NCBI RefSeq assembly: GCF_008632075.1
Contig: NZ_VWVM01000018.1
Span: 43,343 to 107,342 of the forward strand
Source: Candidatus Pantoea gossypiicola
GTDB lineage: Bacteria > Pseudomonadota > Gammaproteobacteria > Enterobacterales > Enterobacteriaceae
Direction: 5' to 3'
DNA length: 64,000 nucleotides
This document shows positions 49,268-62,500 of the stretch, piece by piece. The position numbers were made by a program, and so were the translations under genes. Position 1 is the first letter of the stretch; each line of letters begins with the position of its first letter. The notes below the pieces were generated by a model that searched no databases, was not told the origin of the DNA, and saw only the letters and a program-made list of their open reading frames with translations.

Positions 49268-51337
49268 ATGACTGAACAAACTTTCCTGGTGGAGATCGGC
49301 ACCGAAGAGCTGCCACCAAAAGCCCTGCGCAGCCTGGCAGAAGCCTTTGCCGCGCAGGTCACCGCTGAACTGGATGCCGCTAACCTAAGCCATGGCGAGG
49401 TCAGCTGGTTTGCTGCACCGCGTCGTCTGGCGCTGAAAGTCGCGAACCTGAGCGCCTCACAACCCGATCGGGAAGTGGAGAAGCGCGGTCCTGCGGTCGC
49501 TGCGGCATTTGATGCTGACGGCAACGCCACCAAAGCCGCCGAAGGCTGGGCGCGGGGTAACGGCATTACTGTTGATCAGGCGGAACGCCTCGCCACCGAT
49601 AAAGGCGAATGGCTGGTCTATCGCGCCCAGGTGAAAGGCGAAGCGGCCCAGGCGCTGCTGCCCGCGATGATTGCGACTGCACTCAGCAAGCTGCCGGTGC
49701 CAAAACTGATGCGCTGGGGCGACAGCGATGTACAGTTCGTTCGTCCGGTGCACACCGTGACGATGCTGCTGGGCGATGAGCTGATCCCTGGCACCATTCT
49801 GGGCATCGCCTCAGACCGGATTATCCGTGGTCACCGCTTTATGGGTGAAAGCGAAATCACGCTCGAAAGTGCCGATCACTATCCTGATGTGCTGGAAAAA
49901 CGCGGCCAGGTCATTGCTGACTATCAGGTCCGCAAAGCGATGATCAAAGCCGATGCAGAAGCGGCCGCACGCCGCTTAGGCGGCAACGCCGATATCAGCG
50001 ACAGCCTGCTGGAAGAGGTAACGTCGCTGGTGGAGTGGCCGGTGGTTCTGACCGCAACCTTTGAAGAGAAATTCCTCAAGGTGCCTGCGGAAGCGCTGGT
50101 CTACACCATGAAAGGTGATCAGAAATATTTCCCGGTGTATGACAATGACGGCAACCTGATGCCGAACTTCATTTTCGTCACTAACATCGAATCCAGCGAT
50201 CCGCGCCAGATTATCGCGGGCAACGAAAAAGTGGTGCGTCCACGCCTGGCCGATGCGGAGTTCTTCTTTAATACCGACCGCAAAAAGCGTCTGGAAGATA
50301 ATCTGCCGCGTCTGGAGACGGTGCTGTTCCAGAAAGAGCTGGGCACGCTGCGCGATAAAACCGATCGCATTCAGGCCCTGGCGGGCTGGATTGCCGGTGA
50401 GATTGGTGCCGATGTGAATCACGCCACCCGCGCGGGCCTGCTGTCGAAGTGTGACCTGATGACCAACATGGTCTTCGAGTTCACCGACACCCAGGGCGTG
50501 ATGGGCATGCATTACGCGCGTCACGACGGCGAAGCCGAAGATGTGGCGGTTGCGCTGAACGAGCAGTATCAGCCGCGCTTTGCCGGTGACGATCTGCCAT
50601 CCAGCCCGGTCGCCTGTGCGCTGGCGATTGCCGATAAAATGGATACCCTGGCCGGTATTTTCGGCATTGGTCAGCATCCAAAAGGCGACAAAGATCCGTT
50701 CGCACTGCGTCGTGCAGCGCTGGGCGTACTGCGTATCATCGTTGAGAAAAACCTGCCGCTCGACCTGCAGACACTGACTGAAGAAGCGGTGCGTCTGTAT
50801 GGCAGCAAGCTGAGCAATGCCCGCGTGGTGGATGATGTGATCGACTTTATGCTGGGTCGCTTCCGCACCTGGTATCAGGAAGAGGGTCACAGCATCGATA
50901 CGCTGCAGGCGGTTCTGGCGCGTCGTCCGACCCGTCCGGCTGACTTTGATGCTCGTATGAAAGCAGTGTCGCACTTCCGTACGCTGGAAGCAGCTGCAGC
51001 GCTGGCCGCGGCGAACAAGCGCGTCTCTAACATCCTGGCGAAATCGACTGAAACGCTGAATGAGAGCGTGCAGGCGTCGCTACTGAAAGAGAACGAAGAG
51101 ATCCAGCTGGCGACGTTTGTCACCGCGCTGAGCAGCAAGCTGCAGCCTTACTTTGCTGAAGGCCGCTATCAGGATGCGCTGGTCGAACTGGCCCAGCTGC
51201 GTACCGCGGTAGACAATTTCTTCGATAAAGTGATGGTGAACGCCGATGACCAGGCGGTACGGGTCAATCGCCTGACGCTGCTGTCAAAACTGCGTGAGCT
51301 GTTCCTGCAGGTCGCGGATATCTCGCTGCTGCAGTAA
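49268..51337 (+). CDS. glyS: Glycyl-tRNA synthetase beta subunit
   Basis: GlyS is the tRNA-binding subunit of glycyl-tRNA synthetase. The protein has 689 residues, as in E. coli. Marks include FLVEIGTEELPPKALRSLAE at the start, KLPVPKLMRWGDSDVQFVRP, the HD-domain-like segment MGMHYARHDGEAEDVAVALN and PFALRRAALGVLRI. The C-terminus has the anticodon-binding helical part, FDKVMVNADDQAVRVNRLTL. AGAGGCAGCC precedes the ATG. A strong terminator follows, so glyQS is a two-gene operon. Confidence 0.98.
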   Translation: MTEQTFLVEIGTEELPPKALRSLAEAFAAQVTAELDAANLSHGEVSWFAAPRRLALKVANLSASQPDREVEKRGPAVAAAFDADGNATKAAEGWARGNGITVDQAERLATDKGEWLVYRAQVKGEAAQALLPAMIATALSKLPVPKLMRWGDSDVQFVRPVHTVTMLLGDELIPGTILGIASDRIIRGHRFMGESEITLESADHYPDVLEKRGQVIADYQVRKAMIKADAEAAARRLGGNADISDSLLEEVTSLVEWPVVLTATFEEKFLKVPAEALVYTMKGDQKYFPVYDNDGNLMPNFIFVTNIESSDPRQIIAGNEKVVRPRLADAEFFFNTDRKKRLEDNLPRLETVLFQKELGTLRDKTDRIQALAGWIAGEIGADVNHATRAGLLSKCDLMTNMVFEFTDTQGVMGMHYARHDGEAEDVAVALNEQYQPRFAGDDLPSSPVACALAIADKMDTLAGIFGIGQHPKGDKDPFALRRAALGVLRIIVEKNLPLDLQTLTEEAVRLYGSKLSNARVVDDVIDFMLGRFRTWYQEEGHSIDTLQAVLARRPTRPADFDARMKAVSHFRTLEAAAALAAANKRVSNILAKSTETLNESVQASLLKENEEIQLATFVTALSSKLQPYFAEGRYQDALVELAQLRTAVDNFFDKVMVNADDQAVRVNRLTLLSKLRELFLQVADISLLQ

Positions 51338-51360
51338 TCCTCTTAGCGTAGTGCGAATAA

Positions 51361-51385
51361 GGGACGAGCAATCGTCCCTTTTTTT
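51361..51385 (+). terminator. Rho-independent terminator of glyQS
   Basis: GGGACGA / TCGTCCC with a GCAA tetraloop is followed by seven T, 24 bases after the glyS stop. Confidence 0.95.
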
Positions 51386-51718
51386 ATGGGATGACCCGTC
51401 CTGAGTCAGGCGGTTACCGTGACCCTGATAGCGAGCGTATTTTTAATACGCAAATGAATGCGCAAAAGTGCTTAAAAAGCCTTTAAAGTCATCCTGCTGC
51501 GTTAAAGAGTACTTTTTTATCAGCATCATGCCAGTTTTTTCTCATTAAATATCATTGGTTTGTTTGTATTCTTAAACCGGTTGCCGTGTTGCGCCCTTTC
51601 GTAAACCCACAGGTTAAGAAACCGCCTCAAAAATAGCCCTCCCCCTTGTTTTTGTCCCTTTCTGATGGATAATTCGCCAAAATTTACACCCGGTTACAGT
51701 TAGTGAAATGGAATTTTC
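51386..51718. other. AT-rich upstream region of the CDI locus
   Basis: No gene is seen in these 333 bp. Bases 51460-51600 are clearly richer in A and T than the flanks, with T-runs and short A/T tracts that would suit H-NS-type silencing of the toxin locus. Promoter elements for cdiB must lie here, but I could not pick one pair with confidence. A start near ATTTTC-ATG at 51719 has only a weak ribosome site. Confidence 0.45.
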
Positions 51719-53449
51719 ATGAAAAGGATTTGTTTATCGCTCTGGCATCCGCCAAAGCCTCTGCTCGTCATAGTCGCGGGCGCGCTGTTCTGCTTCTCTT
51801 TACCGCTGATGGCAGCCTCGCCAGCCGATACGCCCCGCGAAGAAGGACAGGCGATTGATGCCCGCGAGCAACAGCGTCAGCAGACGCGCGAGCGCGTGCT
51901 GCAGCAGCAGAATGCGCCGCAGGTAAATGAACATCTGCGGCGTCCGGATAGTCATCTGCCCGGTTATCCTGCTAATGAGCAGCCCTGTTTTCCCATTAAT
52001 CGAATTGCCCTGACGGGCGAGGCAGCCAGCCGTTTTCAGTGGGCGCTTGATGCTGCTTCAGACGCCCCCGGCCGTTGCCTGGGCGGACAGGGCATCGTGC
52101 TGGTCATCAACAAAGTGCAGAATGCAATTCTCGCCAAAGGCTATGTGACCACCCGCGTTATGGCGCAGGAGCAGGATCTGACGAAGGGCGTGTTGACGCT
52201 GACGCTGCAGCCTGGCCGTATCAGCCAGATCCGCTTTGAAGAACCTGTTTCCAGGCGTGGACGGCTGTGGAATGCCGTTCCGGCGTCATCGGGCGATATT
52301 TTGAATCTGCGGGATATTGAGCAGGGCCTGGAGAACTTTAAGCGGGTGCCCAGCGCCAGTGCTGACATTAAAATCGTGCCGGGCGAGCGGGAAGCCACCA
52401 GCGATCTGCAGGTCAACTGGCACGAAGGCAGACCGGTACGGCTCAGTCTGGGACTGGATGACAGCGGATCTGAAAGTACCGGACGCTACCTCGGTTCTGC
52501 CACGCTGGCTGTGGACGCCCCCTTTGCGCAGAACGACCTGTTTTACGCCAACATCGGCAAAAATCTGTTTGAGCATGGGCCGTTCGGCAACCGCTCGCAT
52601 ACCCTGAATTACTTTTTCCCGATCGGGTACTGGGCCGTCTCCGCCAACTACAACGACTACACCTATCACCAGAACATTCCCAATGCCAATGAGGTGCTGC
52701 GCTATAGCGGTAAGAGCGATAATGCCCAGATCACGGTCTCCCGCCTGCTCTATCGCGACCAGTCGAACAAAACCACGCTGAATCTGCGTGGCTACCGCAA
52801 ACACTCCACCAACGCCGTCAACAATATCGACATAGAGCAGCAAAAGCGGCGCACCGCAGGCTGGGAACTGGGCCTGAATCAGCACAGCTATTTTGGCAGC
52901 AGCACGCTGGACGCGAATATCGCCTGGCGGCGCGGTACCGGGGCATTCAATGCATTACCTGCACCGGAAGAGTCGCGCCATCAGGGCAGTGCGCGTACCG
53001 GCATACTGCTGGGCGACCTCGGCATCAACCATCCTTTCGCCCTGGGCGAGCAGCCCTGGCGGGTCTATAGCAGCGTGCGCGGACAATGGAGTCCGAATGC
53101 GCTGACGCCGCAGGAGCGCATGGCGATTGCCGGTCGATACACGGTACGCGGCTTTGACGGTGAACAGATGCTGTCAGGCGAAAAAGGTCTGCTGTGGCGC
53201 AACGAAATCGGCTGGAACCTTTTCTCACGCGGGCATGAGCTTTACCTGGCCGCCGATTATGGCCGGGTAAGCGGACCCGCGACGCGGGACCTGGTCGGGC
53301 ATCAGCTGGCAGGCAGTGCCATCGGCGTACGCGGCTCACTCTGGGGTCGCTTCAGCTATGACCTGTTTGCGGGCGTGCCGCTCTGTAAACCCGAGGGTTT
53401 TCATACCTCAGGCGCGACGGCGGGTTTCAGCGTTAACCTGGAAATCTGA
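51719..53449 (+). CDS. cdiB: CdiB/ShlB-type two-partner secretion outer-membrane transporter
   Basis: CdiB is the Omp85-family outer-membrane pore that exports CdiA. The 576-residue protein has a signal peptide (about 1-32, ending FSLPLMAAS) and a Gln/Arg-rich linker helix (AREQQRQQTRERVLQQQNAP). A POTRA-type domain follows (FPINRIALTGEAASRFQWAL; ILAKGYVTTRVMAQEQDL), then a 16-strand barrel. The lid-loop motif is YTVRGFDGEQML, where VRGF is the family signature, and the chain ends in GFSVNLEI. The two Cys around residues 90-122 occur in the family. cdiA follows after 58 bp. Confidence 0.92.
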   Translation: MKRICLSLWHPPKPLLVIVAGALFCFSLPLMAASPADTPREEGQAIDAREQQRQQTRERVLQQQNAPQVNEHLRRPDSHLPGYPANEQPCFPINRIALTGEAASRFQWALDAASDAPGRCLGGQGIVLVINKVQNAILAKGYVTTRVMAQEQDLTKGVLTLTLQPGRISQIRFEEPVSRRGRLWNAVPASSGDILNLRDIEQGLENFKRVPSASADIKIVPGEREATSDLQVNWHEGRPVRLSLGLDDSGSESTGRYLGSATLAVDAPFAQNDLFYANIGKNLFEHGPFGNRSHTLNYFFPIGYWAVSANYNDYTYHQNIPNANEVLRYSGKSDNAQITVSRLLYRDQSNKTTLNLRGYRKHSTNAVNNIDIEQQKRRTAGWELGLNQHSYFGSSTLDANIAWRRGTGAFNALPAPEESRHQGSARTGILLGDLGINHPFALGEQPWRVYSSVRGQWSPNALTPQERMAIAGRYTVRGFDGEQMLSGEKGLLWRNEIGWNLFSRGHELYLAADYGRVSGPATRDLVGHQLAGSAIGVRGSLWGRFSYDLFAGVPLCKPEGFHTSGATAGFSVNLEI

Positions 53450-53507
53450 CCAACAAAGCGGCTGATCACCGCTATCTGAAACAGTGACTTTCACACGGAT
53501 GTGACCC

Positions 53508-56500
53508 ATGAATAAACATTGCTATCGCATTATCTTCAGCCGCACCCATGGCGAACTCCGGGTGGTGTCAGAACTTGCCCGCAGTTGCAGCACGGAACCT
53601 GGCCAAAGCCGAGGCAACGGCGCGCCGCGTCTCTGGGTTACTTTACACCGCACGGCGTGGCTGCTGGGACTGGCGCTGTTTGCCGGGCCAGCACTGGCGA
53701 ACGGCATTGTGGCGGATGGCAACGCTACGCCAGGTCAGCGGCCGGACGTCATCGTGACTCAGAACGGGCTGCCGCAGGTCAATATTACTGCGCCCAATCA
53801 GGCAGGAATCTCACACAACCAGTATCAGCAGTTCGACGTCGCGCACAACGGTGCCATCCTGAATAACTCCGCAGTGATGACCTCCACGCAACTGGCCGGA
53901 ATGATTCAGGGCAACCCGAATCTCAAGCCCGGCGCTGCACCGGCGCGGGTGATCCTCAACGAAGTGAACAGCAACAATCCCAGCCAGCTTCGCGGTTATA
54001 TGGAAGTGGCGGGCGGACGGGCGCAGGTGATCGTTGCCAACCCGGCAGGAATTGTCTGCAACGGCTGCGGCACCATCAACGCCGGACGGATGACGCTGAC
54101 CACCGGCAAACCGCAGCTCAACGCCGACGGCAGCCTGGCGGGTTATCAGGTTGAACGCGGCGTGGTGCGCATTGAAGGCGGCGGACTCAACGGCGATCCC
54201 CGTCATGATACTGAATACGTAGACGTTCTGGCCCGCGCGGTGGAGATCAATGCGGGTGTCTGGGCCAAAAAAGAGCTGGCGGTGGTCGCTGGGCGTAACC
54301 GCATCAGTGCCGACACACAGACGGTCACACCGCTGGCTGACGACGGCAGCGCCAGACCTGAACTGGCGATCGACATGGGTCAGATGGGCGGCATGTACAG
54401 CGGCCAGATCCGCATGATTGGCACCGAAGCAGGCGTCGGGGTGCGGAATCAGAACGCTCAGGTGCAGGCGGGTAAAACGCTGGTAGTGAGCAGCGAAGGT
54501 AAACTTGTCTGGCAATCGACGGCACAGGATGGCGTCACGCAGGCCGCAGGCGACATCAGCCTGACGGCCAGAGATAGCGTTGATTATCAGGGCAAGCTCC
54601 ACAGTGGCGGTCAGCTGACGGTTCAGAGCCGTGAAGGCGGGATTACCCAGTCCGGCACCCTGGCGGCGGCTGGTGACGTACGGCTGACGGCAGCCCGCAG
54701 CATTCAGAGCAGTGGACACCTGCTGGCAGGCAGCGACGCCAGCAGCCAGATTGTGCAGGAAGCCAGTCTGCAACTGGAGAGCCAGGATACCATTCGCGCC
54801 AGTGGCAGCCTGTTGAGCAAAAAAGAGGTCAGCGCACATGGACGCCGCGTCGATCTCAGTGGCGCTCAGGTCGCTGCCAGCCGCGCCACCCTGACTGCTC
54901 AGGAAGCGGGTGTTGCCGTGCGTCAGGCGGTGATTAATGGCGCGGAGCTGGTGATAAACACCTCTGGAGATATTGAGGCGCAGCAGGCACAGATTAGCGC
55001 CGGACGCTGGCAGATCGATGGGCGCAGCCTGTTCAGCCAGCAGGCGGGATGGTCGCAGACCGGCAGTGGCGAAAGCCGCTTTACGTTGTCTGGCGGGCTG
55101 GACAACAGCGAGGGTTCGATTGAGAGTCAGCAGCTCAGTTTCCAGGCCGCCTCGCTGAACAATCAGCGTGGCCGTATGGTTGCGCTTGATAACGCAGCGC
55201 AGCACTGGCGGATTGATGGGCTGTTTGACAACACGTCGGGCGAGCTGGGCAGCAACGGCGATCTGACGCTTGAGACCGGCAGCCTGAATAACCAGGGCGG
55301 CACCATCAAAACCCAGGCGTCGTTGGCTATCACTGCCCGCGACGCGGTTAACAACAGTCAGGGTAATCTTCTGGCCGGTAATGCGCTGACGCTTAGCGCG
55401 GGCGGCGATCTGGATAATCACGCGGGCACCCTGAACGGCGGCCAGCTGTCGCTGACCGCGCAGCATCTGAACAATGCGCAGGGCGAGATTACCAGCCAGC
55501 GTGATCTGAGCCTGACGGCAAACGGGCTGGATAATTCAGAGGGCAAAGTGATTGCGCTGCAGGATCTGAGCCTGATGACGGCACAGGGCCTGGACAACAG
55601 CGATGGCTGGATCGAAGCGGGTCATCATCTTTCGCTCAACAGCGGCGGATTCTGGCAGAACAGCGGTGGGACGGCGCAGGGTGGTGAGCAGGTTACAGCG
55701 ACGGCCGATCAACTCAATAACGCCAGCGGCCGGTTGCAGTCTGGCGGTGATCTGACGCTGACCAGCCGCGGCGATATCCTCAACCAGGGCGGCAAACTCA
55801 CGGCGAAAAACGCTCTCGCGATCCAGGGCACCGCCGCGACGCTGTTTGATAACGATGGCGGGTCGCTGCAAAGCGGCGGCGATCTGCTCATGCAGGGTGG
55901 TGCACTGAACAATCGTCAGTCAGGGCAGATTCTCAGCCAGCAGACGCTGACGCTCAGCCTGGCAGGCGACTGGGACAATCAGGGCGGCACCCTGACCGGC
56001 AACGGCAGCACGCAGGCCAGCGCCGCAAATCTGTTGAATGCCGGGGGGGCGATCAATGCGCTGGACGCGCTGGATATGCAGTTCACGGGCCGTCTGGATA
56101 ACAGTAATGGCCGCATCTTCAGTCGGCTAAGCCAGACGCTCCAGGCGCAGGAAATTAGCAATGCGCAGGGCTGGATGGGTAGCCAGGGGAGCTGGACTGC
56201 CACGACTGCCGGTTTCGATAACACGGCGGGCAGCGTGCAAAGTCAGCAGCAGGCTGAGCTCTCGGCAAACTGGCTCAGTAACGCCAGCGGCGTGTTGCAG
56301 TCAGCCGCCGGGCTGGTGTTGCGCGTTGCACAGGATATCAATAACCTGACCGGTAAAGTCTCTGCTCAGCAGCTGCTGACCGTTCAGGGTCAGACCAGCG
56401 GCAGCCGCACCGGTAACATTAACAATGCGGGCGGCCAGTGGCTGGCTGGTGAGGGGCTGACCATCACCGCTGCCCATCTCGGTAACACTCAGGGCGGTCT

Positions 56501-59500
56501 GCTCTACAGTCAGCGGCAGTTAAGGCTGAACCTGGCCGGGGATCTGGATAACCGGGCGGGCAACGTGCAGAGTGGCGGCGCGCTCCAGCTTGATGCGCAG
56601 ACGCTGAACAACGCGGGCGGCCACATCGACAGCCAGCAACAGCTCAGCCTGCAGCTGTCAGGAGAGATGGATAACAACGACGGTGCGGTGCGCAGCAACG
56701 GTGAACAGCAGGTTAATGCCGCGACGGTCACTAACCGTCAGGGCATCTTCAGCAGTCGTGAGGCGATTAATCTGACAACAGGGCAACTGGAGAATGCCAG
56801 CGGCACGCTGATCAGTCAGGGCGCGGGAAATTATCACCTCAATGTGCTCAACAACCAGCAGGGCAAAGTCCACAGCGGCGCGGCGCTGTCCCTTGACGCT
56901 GCGCAACTGAACAATCAGGGCGGCCAGCTGGTCGCCACTCAGGATCTCGTGCTGAAGGCCACGGCGATCGATAACAGCACACAGGGTGTGCTCAGCAGCC
57001 AGGCGGGACTCTCACTGCAGGCCGATCGTCTGAGTAACCGCGACGGCGGCCTGTTACTCGGTACGACCTTTACCGACATCGCTACCCGTGACATCGATAA
57101 CAGCAGCGGACGGCTGCAGAGCGCCGGAACGCTCCTGCTTCGGGGTGTTGCACAGCTGGATAACCGGCAGGGACGGATGCTGGCGAATGGCGATCTCACC
57201 CTCAACGCCGATCTCTCACCGACTGATTCACCGCTGGTGCTGCTCAATCAGAGCGGACGGCTGGAGAGTGCTGGCGCATTAAACATTCATGCACACGCTT
57301 TCGATAATCAGGGCGGCACCCTGCTCGGGTTGCAGGCTCTGACGCTGACCGCGCAACAGGATTATACCCGCCAGGCGGGCGAAACCCTCAGCAGTAACGG
57401 CACGGTGACTTTCTCTCTGAGTGGGGCGTTTACTAACCTGGTGGACTGGCTGCTGCCGGGTAATCTGGTGCTGAATGCTACGGCTATTACCAACCCGGCG
57501 ATGCTGGTGGGTAAAACCGTTCAGCTCACGACGGGTGCGCTGCTGAACAGCGGGCGGCTTGAAGCCGACGACCTGACGCTGAATGTCGACTCGCTGGATA
57601 ACAGCGCGACCGTGATGGGCGATGAGATCACCGTGCGTGGTCGGGTGATCGATAACCATGGCCAGCCTGCCGTAATTGCGGCCGTTCAAAGCCTGACGCT
57701 GCAGGCCCGCGAGCGGCTGAGCAACAAAGAGGGTGCATTGCTTTACAGCGGCGATCGTCTGTCGCTGCACAGCGATGACCTGATCGAGAACCGGGCGAGT
57801 TTTATTGAAGCAGACGGTGATATGACGCTGGAGGCGCGGCGGCTCGACAACCTGCGCGAAGGACTGGTGATAGAGCGTGATGCTGAGACCAGCGACTACA
57901 GCTGGCATCGTTATAACTATTACTGGCGCTCGTTTGGTACGACGATAATGCCCGATAAGAGCAGCATGGCACCGACCACTCAGCGACTGACTTTTCAGGA
58001 TGAGGCTGCGGCACAGAGTAATCCTTACGGCACGCTGCTGGCGATTGACGCTGCAGGCAAACGCGCCCAGGTCCGCGTTATGAACAATCAGGGTGTGCTG
58101 ACCGATCTGTGGGTTAACTATCTGACGCTGAACCCCAGCGCTGACGGTAGTTATGCCATGACGTTCTATGAAACCCGCGGATTTAAGCAAAAAAATGTTC
58201 CTACCCCTTATCAGAACACGGTGTGGCGCGAACATGATCGTGGTCGCATCGAGCAATGGGACCCTGAACAACATATTGATATCGATAGCGCTCTCTTTAT
58301 CAGCGACTACAGCGCTTTGCGTGAGCGTAGTGTAACCGGCACCCTGACGCGTGACAGGTTGGTCAGTGAAGGTATCGGGGCCCGTATCCTGGCGGGTGGC
58401 AACATGATCTTGCGCATCACCGACGCATTACTCAATGACGCCAGCGTGATCACGGCCAATGGCAATCTGACCGTGGATGGCGGTGGCAGTGTTGATAACC
58501 GGGGCTACTCGGTCAACGAGCGGCGTCAGGAAGTGATCGTCGACCATTACGACAGAAGTACGCGCCACTGGTACCCGACCTTCAATTCCGATGAGACCAC
58601 GGCCCTGGCTACCATTGATGGCATCATTACCGGCAACGGTAATGTCAGTATCAGCGGAGCGAGCATCAGTAACACCACCGTTAATCAGGCGCAGATCAGC
58701 CAGCTTGAGGCGGCGCTGCAGGCGGTGGATGCCGAACGCGCAGAGTATGAACGTAACCCGCTGGCTTTTGCCGTAGACGGCGTCGCTCACCATGACGGCG
58801 ACACAGAGCTTGCGGCGGGTGACGACCATCGCCCGCTGTTACCGGCTGAGCTGGCACTGACGGCGCTGCAACAGCTGGAGAAAGTCACCACAGCCATCCC
58901 CGATAACGGCCTGTTCAGCCAGCACACTGCGGCGGGCAGCCCGTATCTGGTGGTGACTGACGAGCGCTTCACCAGCCAGAGCAAATTTATCAGCAGCGAC
59001 TATCTGCTCGAACGGGTGGGCTATGACCCGTCACAGGTGCATAAACGGCTGGGCGACGGTTTTTATGAGCAGCGCCTGGTGCGCGAGCAGGTCCTGAAAC
59101 TGACCGGCAGGCCTTCCGTTAACGGCTGGGATGCAATGGAGCAGTATCAGGCGCTAATGAATAACGGCTCAAAAGTGGCGCAGGATTTCCATCTGGTGCC
59201 GGGTGTGGCGCTGACGCCGCAACAGATTGCGGCGCTGCAGCAGGATATCGTCTGGCTGGTCAGCGAAACGGTGGAGACGGCAGAGGGTCCGCAGACCGTG
59301 TGGGTGCCGAAAGTCTATCTGGCTCAGACTACCCTGCGCCTGACCGGTAATGGCGCGGTGATTGGCGGCGGTAATCTGCAGCTCTCGGCAGACAGCGTCA
59401 CCAGCGCCGGGAATCTCTTTGCGGACAAGGCACTGTCAGTCGACAGCAATCAGTTCCTGCACCTGGGCGGCGATATCAAAGCGGGCAGCATTGATGTGAA

Positions 59501-62500
59501 GGCGGAGACGCTGACGATCAGCACCGATCTGCAGAATGCCCTGCGCCAGGCGACGATGAGCGCTGACAATATCAGCCTCAGCGGCACCGATATCCGGCTA
59601 CAGGGGGCGAAGCTCAACGCCACCGATAACCTCAGTCTGAGCGCACGCAACAACCTTGAGATCGGTACCGCAAAAAGCAGCCACAGCGGCAGCCTGAACG
59701 TGATCGCCGGGGCGATGGGCAATCGCACCAGCCGCGGCATGGAAGAGGCGGGCAAGCGCAAGGCGCAGGTCAGCGGCGAGTGGCAGCAGGCACAGGGCAG
59801 TGAGCTTAACGCTGGTGGTAACCTCCTGCTCTCGGCGGGACGTGATCTGACGCTGACCGGCAGCCAGGCCAGCGCCTCCGGCTCTGCACGTGTCCAGGCG
59901 GGCGGCGACATCCGCATCGGGGCCGGGACCACCACCAATACGACCCATCTTGAGGCCAACAGCCGGACCTCATCGGTCAGCAACAGCCGTCAGGAAGATC
60001 GTCTGCTGCTCAGCACTCTGAGCGGTGATCAGGGCGTAACGCTGGTGGCAGGCAATAATCTGCTGGCCGAAGGCGCGCAGGTCGACAGTACCCAGGGCAG
60101 CATCGGCGTCAGCGCGCAGAACGTTACCATCAGGGACGCGCGCGCCAGCCTGTCAGCGCAGGACAGCGAGAACAAGCGCGAGGGCAATACCCGCAGCCAC
60201 CGCGAAGAGGAAAGCTCACGTGAGAGCAGCACCGGCAGTACCTTCAGCGGACAGCAGGGCGTAACAGTGATAGGGCGTGAGGGTGACGTGACGGTCACCG
60301 GCAGTACGCTGCACAGCGAACAGGGCGCGGTCGGACTGCAGGCGAAGCAGGACGTGGTGCTGAATACAGCCACCGAACGGGAGTCGTTCTACAGCGAAGA
60401 GCGCTCAGAGAATAAAGGTCTGCTGAACAAAAGCAGCGGCCACAGCGTAACGCAGGACGTTACCACCCGTGAGAACGGCAGCCTGCTGAGCGGCGAAAGC
60501 GTCACGGTCATCGCCGGGCGCGACCTGACGGTGACCGGCTCGGCGGTGGCCGCCGACCGGGACGTGAACCTGCGGGCCGGGCGCGACGTGGAGATCGGCG
60601 CGGCGACGGAGACCGAGAGTCACTATCAGCTGGAGGAGAAGAAAAAGAGCGGCCTGCTGGGCAGCGGCGGCATCGGCTTCACCGTCGGCAAACAGTCAAC
60701 CCGCCATGAAATCGATGAGAAGGGTACCACCCAGAGCCAGAGCGTCAGCACCGTCGGCAGCAGCCAGGGCAGCGTCAATGTTACGGCGGGCAACCGGCTG
60801 CACGCCGGCGGCGCAGACCTGGTGGCGGGGAAAGATCTGAACCTGACGGGCGACAGCGTAACTATCGACCCGGGCTATGACCAGCGGACGCGCACCGAGA
60901 AAACCGAGACGAAGCAGAGCGGACTGAGCATCGCCCTGTCAGGCACGGCGGGCAGCGCGCTCAACACGGCGGTGAGCACCGCGCAGCAGGCCAGGAAGTC
61001 GGGCGACGGGCGGGTCAGCGCGCTGCAGAACACCAAAGCGGTACTGAGCGGGGTGCAGGCGGCGCAGGCGGCTCAGATGGACGGGCTCAACACGGCCTCC
61101 GCGGACGCACACAATGCCGCAGGCGGGCTGAGTCCGGGTGATAAGGGCTATCAGGCGGGTTCGACCAGCACCCTCGGCGTCAGCGCTTCGTACGGCAGCC
61201 AGTCGTCGAAAAGCGAAACCCGTACTGAAAGCCGCCAGTCGCAGGGCAGCACGCTGACGGCGGGCCGGAATCTGACCGTCACGGCCACCGGCAAAAATGG
61301 CACGGCGCAGAGCGGCGACATCAGCATCACCGGCAGCCAGCTGAAGGCGGGCGGCGACCTGAGCCTGGCTGCGGCGCGTGACATCCTGCTGCAGTCGGCG
61401 CAGAACACCCAGCGCACCGACAGCAAGAACAGCAGCAAAGGCGGCAGCGCCGGGGTGGGCATCGGCGCAGGGTCGGGCGGCTACGGTATCAGCGTGTCGG
61501 CCAGCGTCAACGCGGCGAAGGGCAGCGAAAAGGGCAACGGGCTGACGCACAGCGAAACCACGCTGGACGCGGGCAGTCAGCTCAGCCTGACCAGCGGGCG
61601 CGACACCACGCTCACGGGCGCGCAGGCAAGCGGCAACAGCGTGAAGGTGGACGCGGGCCGCAACCTGACGCTGACCTCAGAGCAGGACAGCGACCGCTAC
61701 GACAGCAGGCAGCAGAGCGCCGGCGCGGGCGGCAGCTTCACGTTCGGCTCAGCGACCGGCTCAGCGAACGTGAACGTGAGCCGGGACAGGATGCACAGCA
61801 ACTGGCAGAGCGTGGCGGAGCAGACCGGGATTTTTGCGGGTCAGGGCGGCTTTGACGTCACTGTAGGTGAGCACACGCAGCTGAACGGTGCGGTTATCGC
61901 GAGTACGGCAGATGCCAGCCTGAACCGGCTCGACACCGGCACGCTGGGCTTCAGCGACATTGAGAACCACGCGGACTATAAGGTTGAGCATCAGAGTGCG
62001 GGCATGAGCACCGGCGGCAGTATCGGCGGGGACTTCGCCGGGAACATGGCGAACGGGATGCTGGCAGGGCTGAACGGCAGCGGCAGCGCGGACAGCACCA
62101 CGAAGTCGGCGGTGAGCGAAGGCACGATCGTTATCCGCGCCCCGTCGAAGCAGAAGCAGGACGTGGCGGACCTCAGCCGCGACGTGGAAAATGCGAACCC
62201 GGGGCTGGACGTCATCTTCGATAAGGAGAAGGAGCAGAACCGGCTGAAGGCGGCGCAACTGATAGGCGAAATCGGGGCGCAGGCGGGGGACATTGCCAGA
62301 ACGCAGGGCCAGATAGCGGGCATGAAGGCGCAGCGTGACCCGGCGGCGCTGAAGGCGGCCAGGGAAGAGCTGGCCGGAAAAGGGAAGCTGAACCCGACGT
62401 CAGATGAGATAGCGAAACAGGCTTACGACACGGCGATGAAGCCGTTCGGTACGGGCAGCGCACTTCAGCAGAGCATCAGCGCGGTGACGGCGGCGGTACA

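Noticed and set aside
53811..55466. 551-residue minus-strand ORF opposite cdiA
   Set aside because: Shadow of the repetitive cdiA frame; no ribosome site or known domain.
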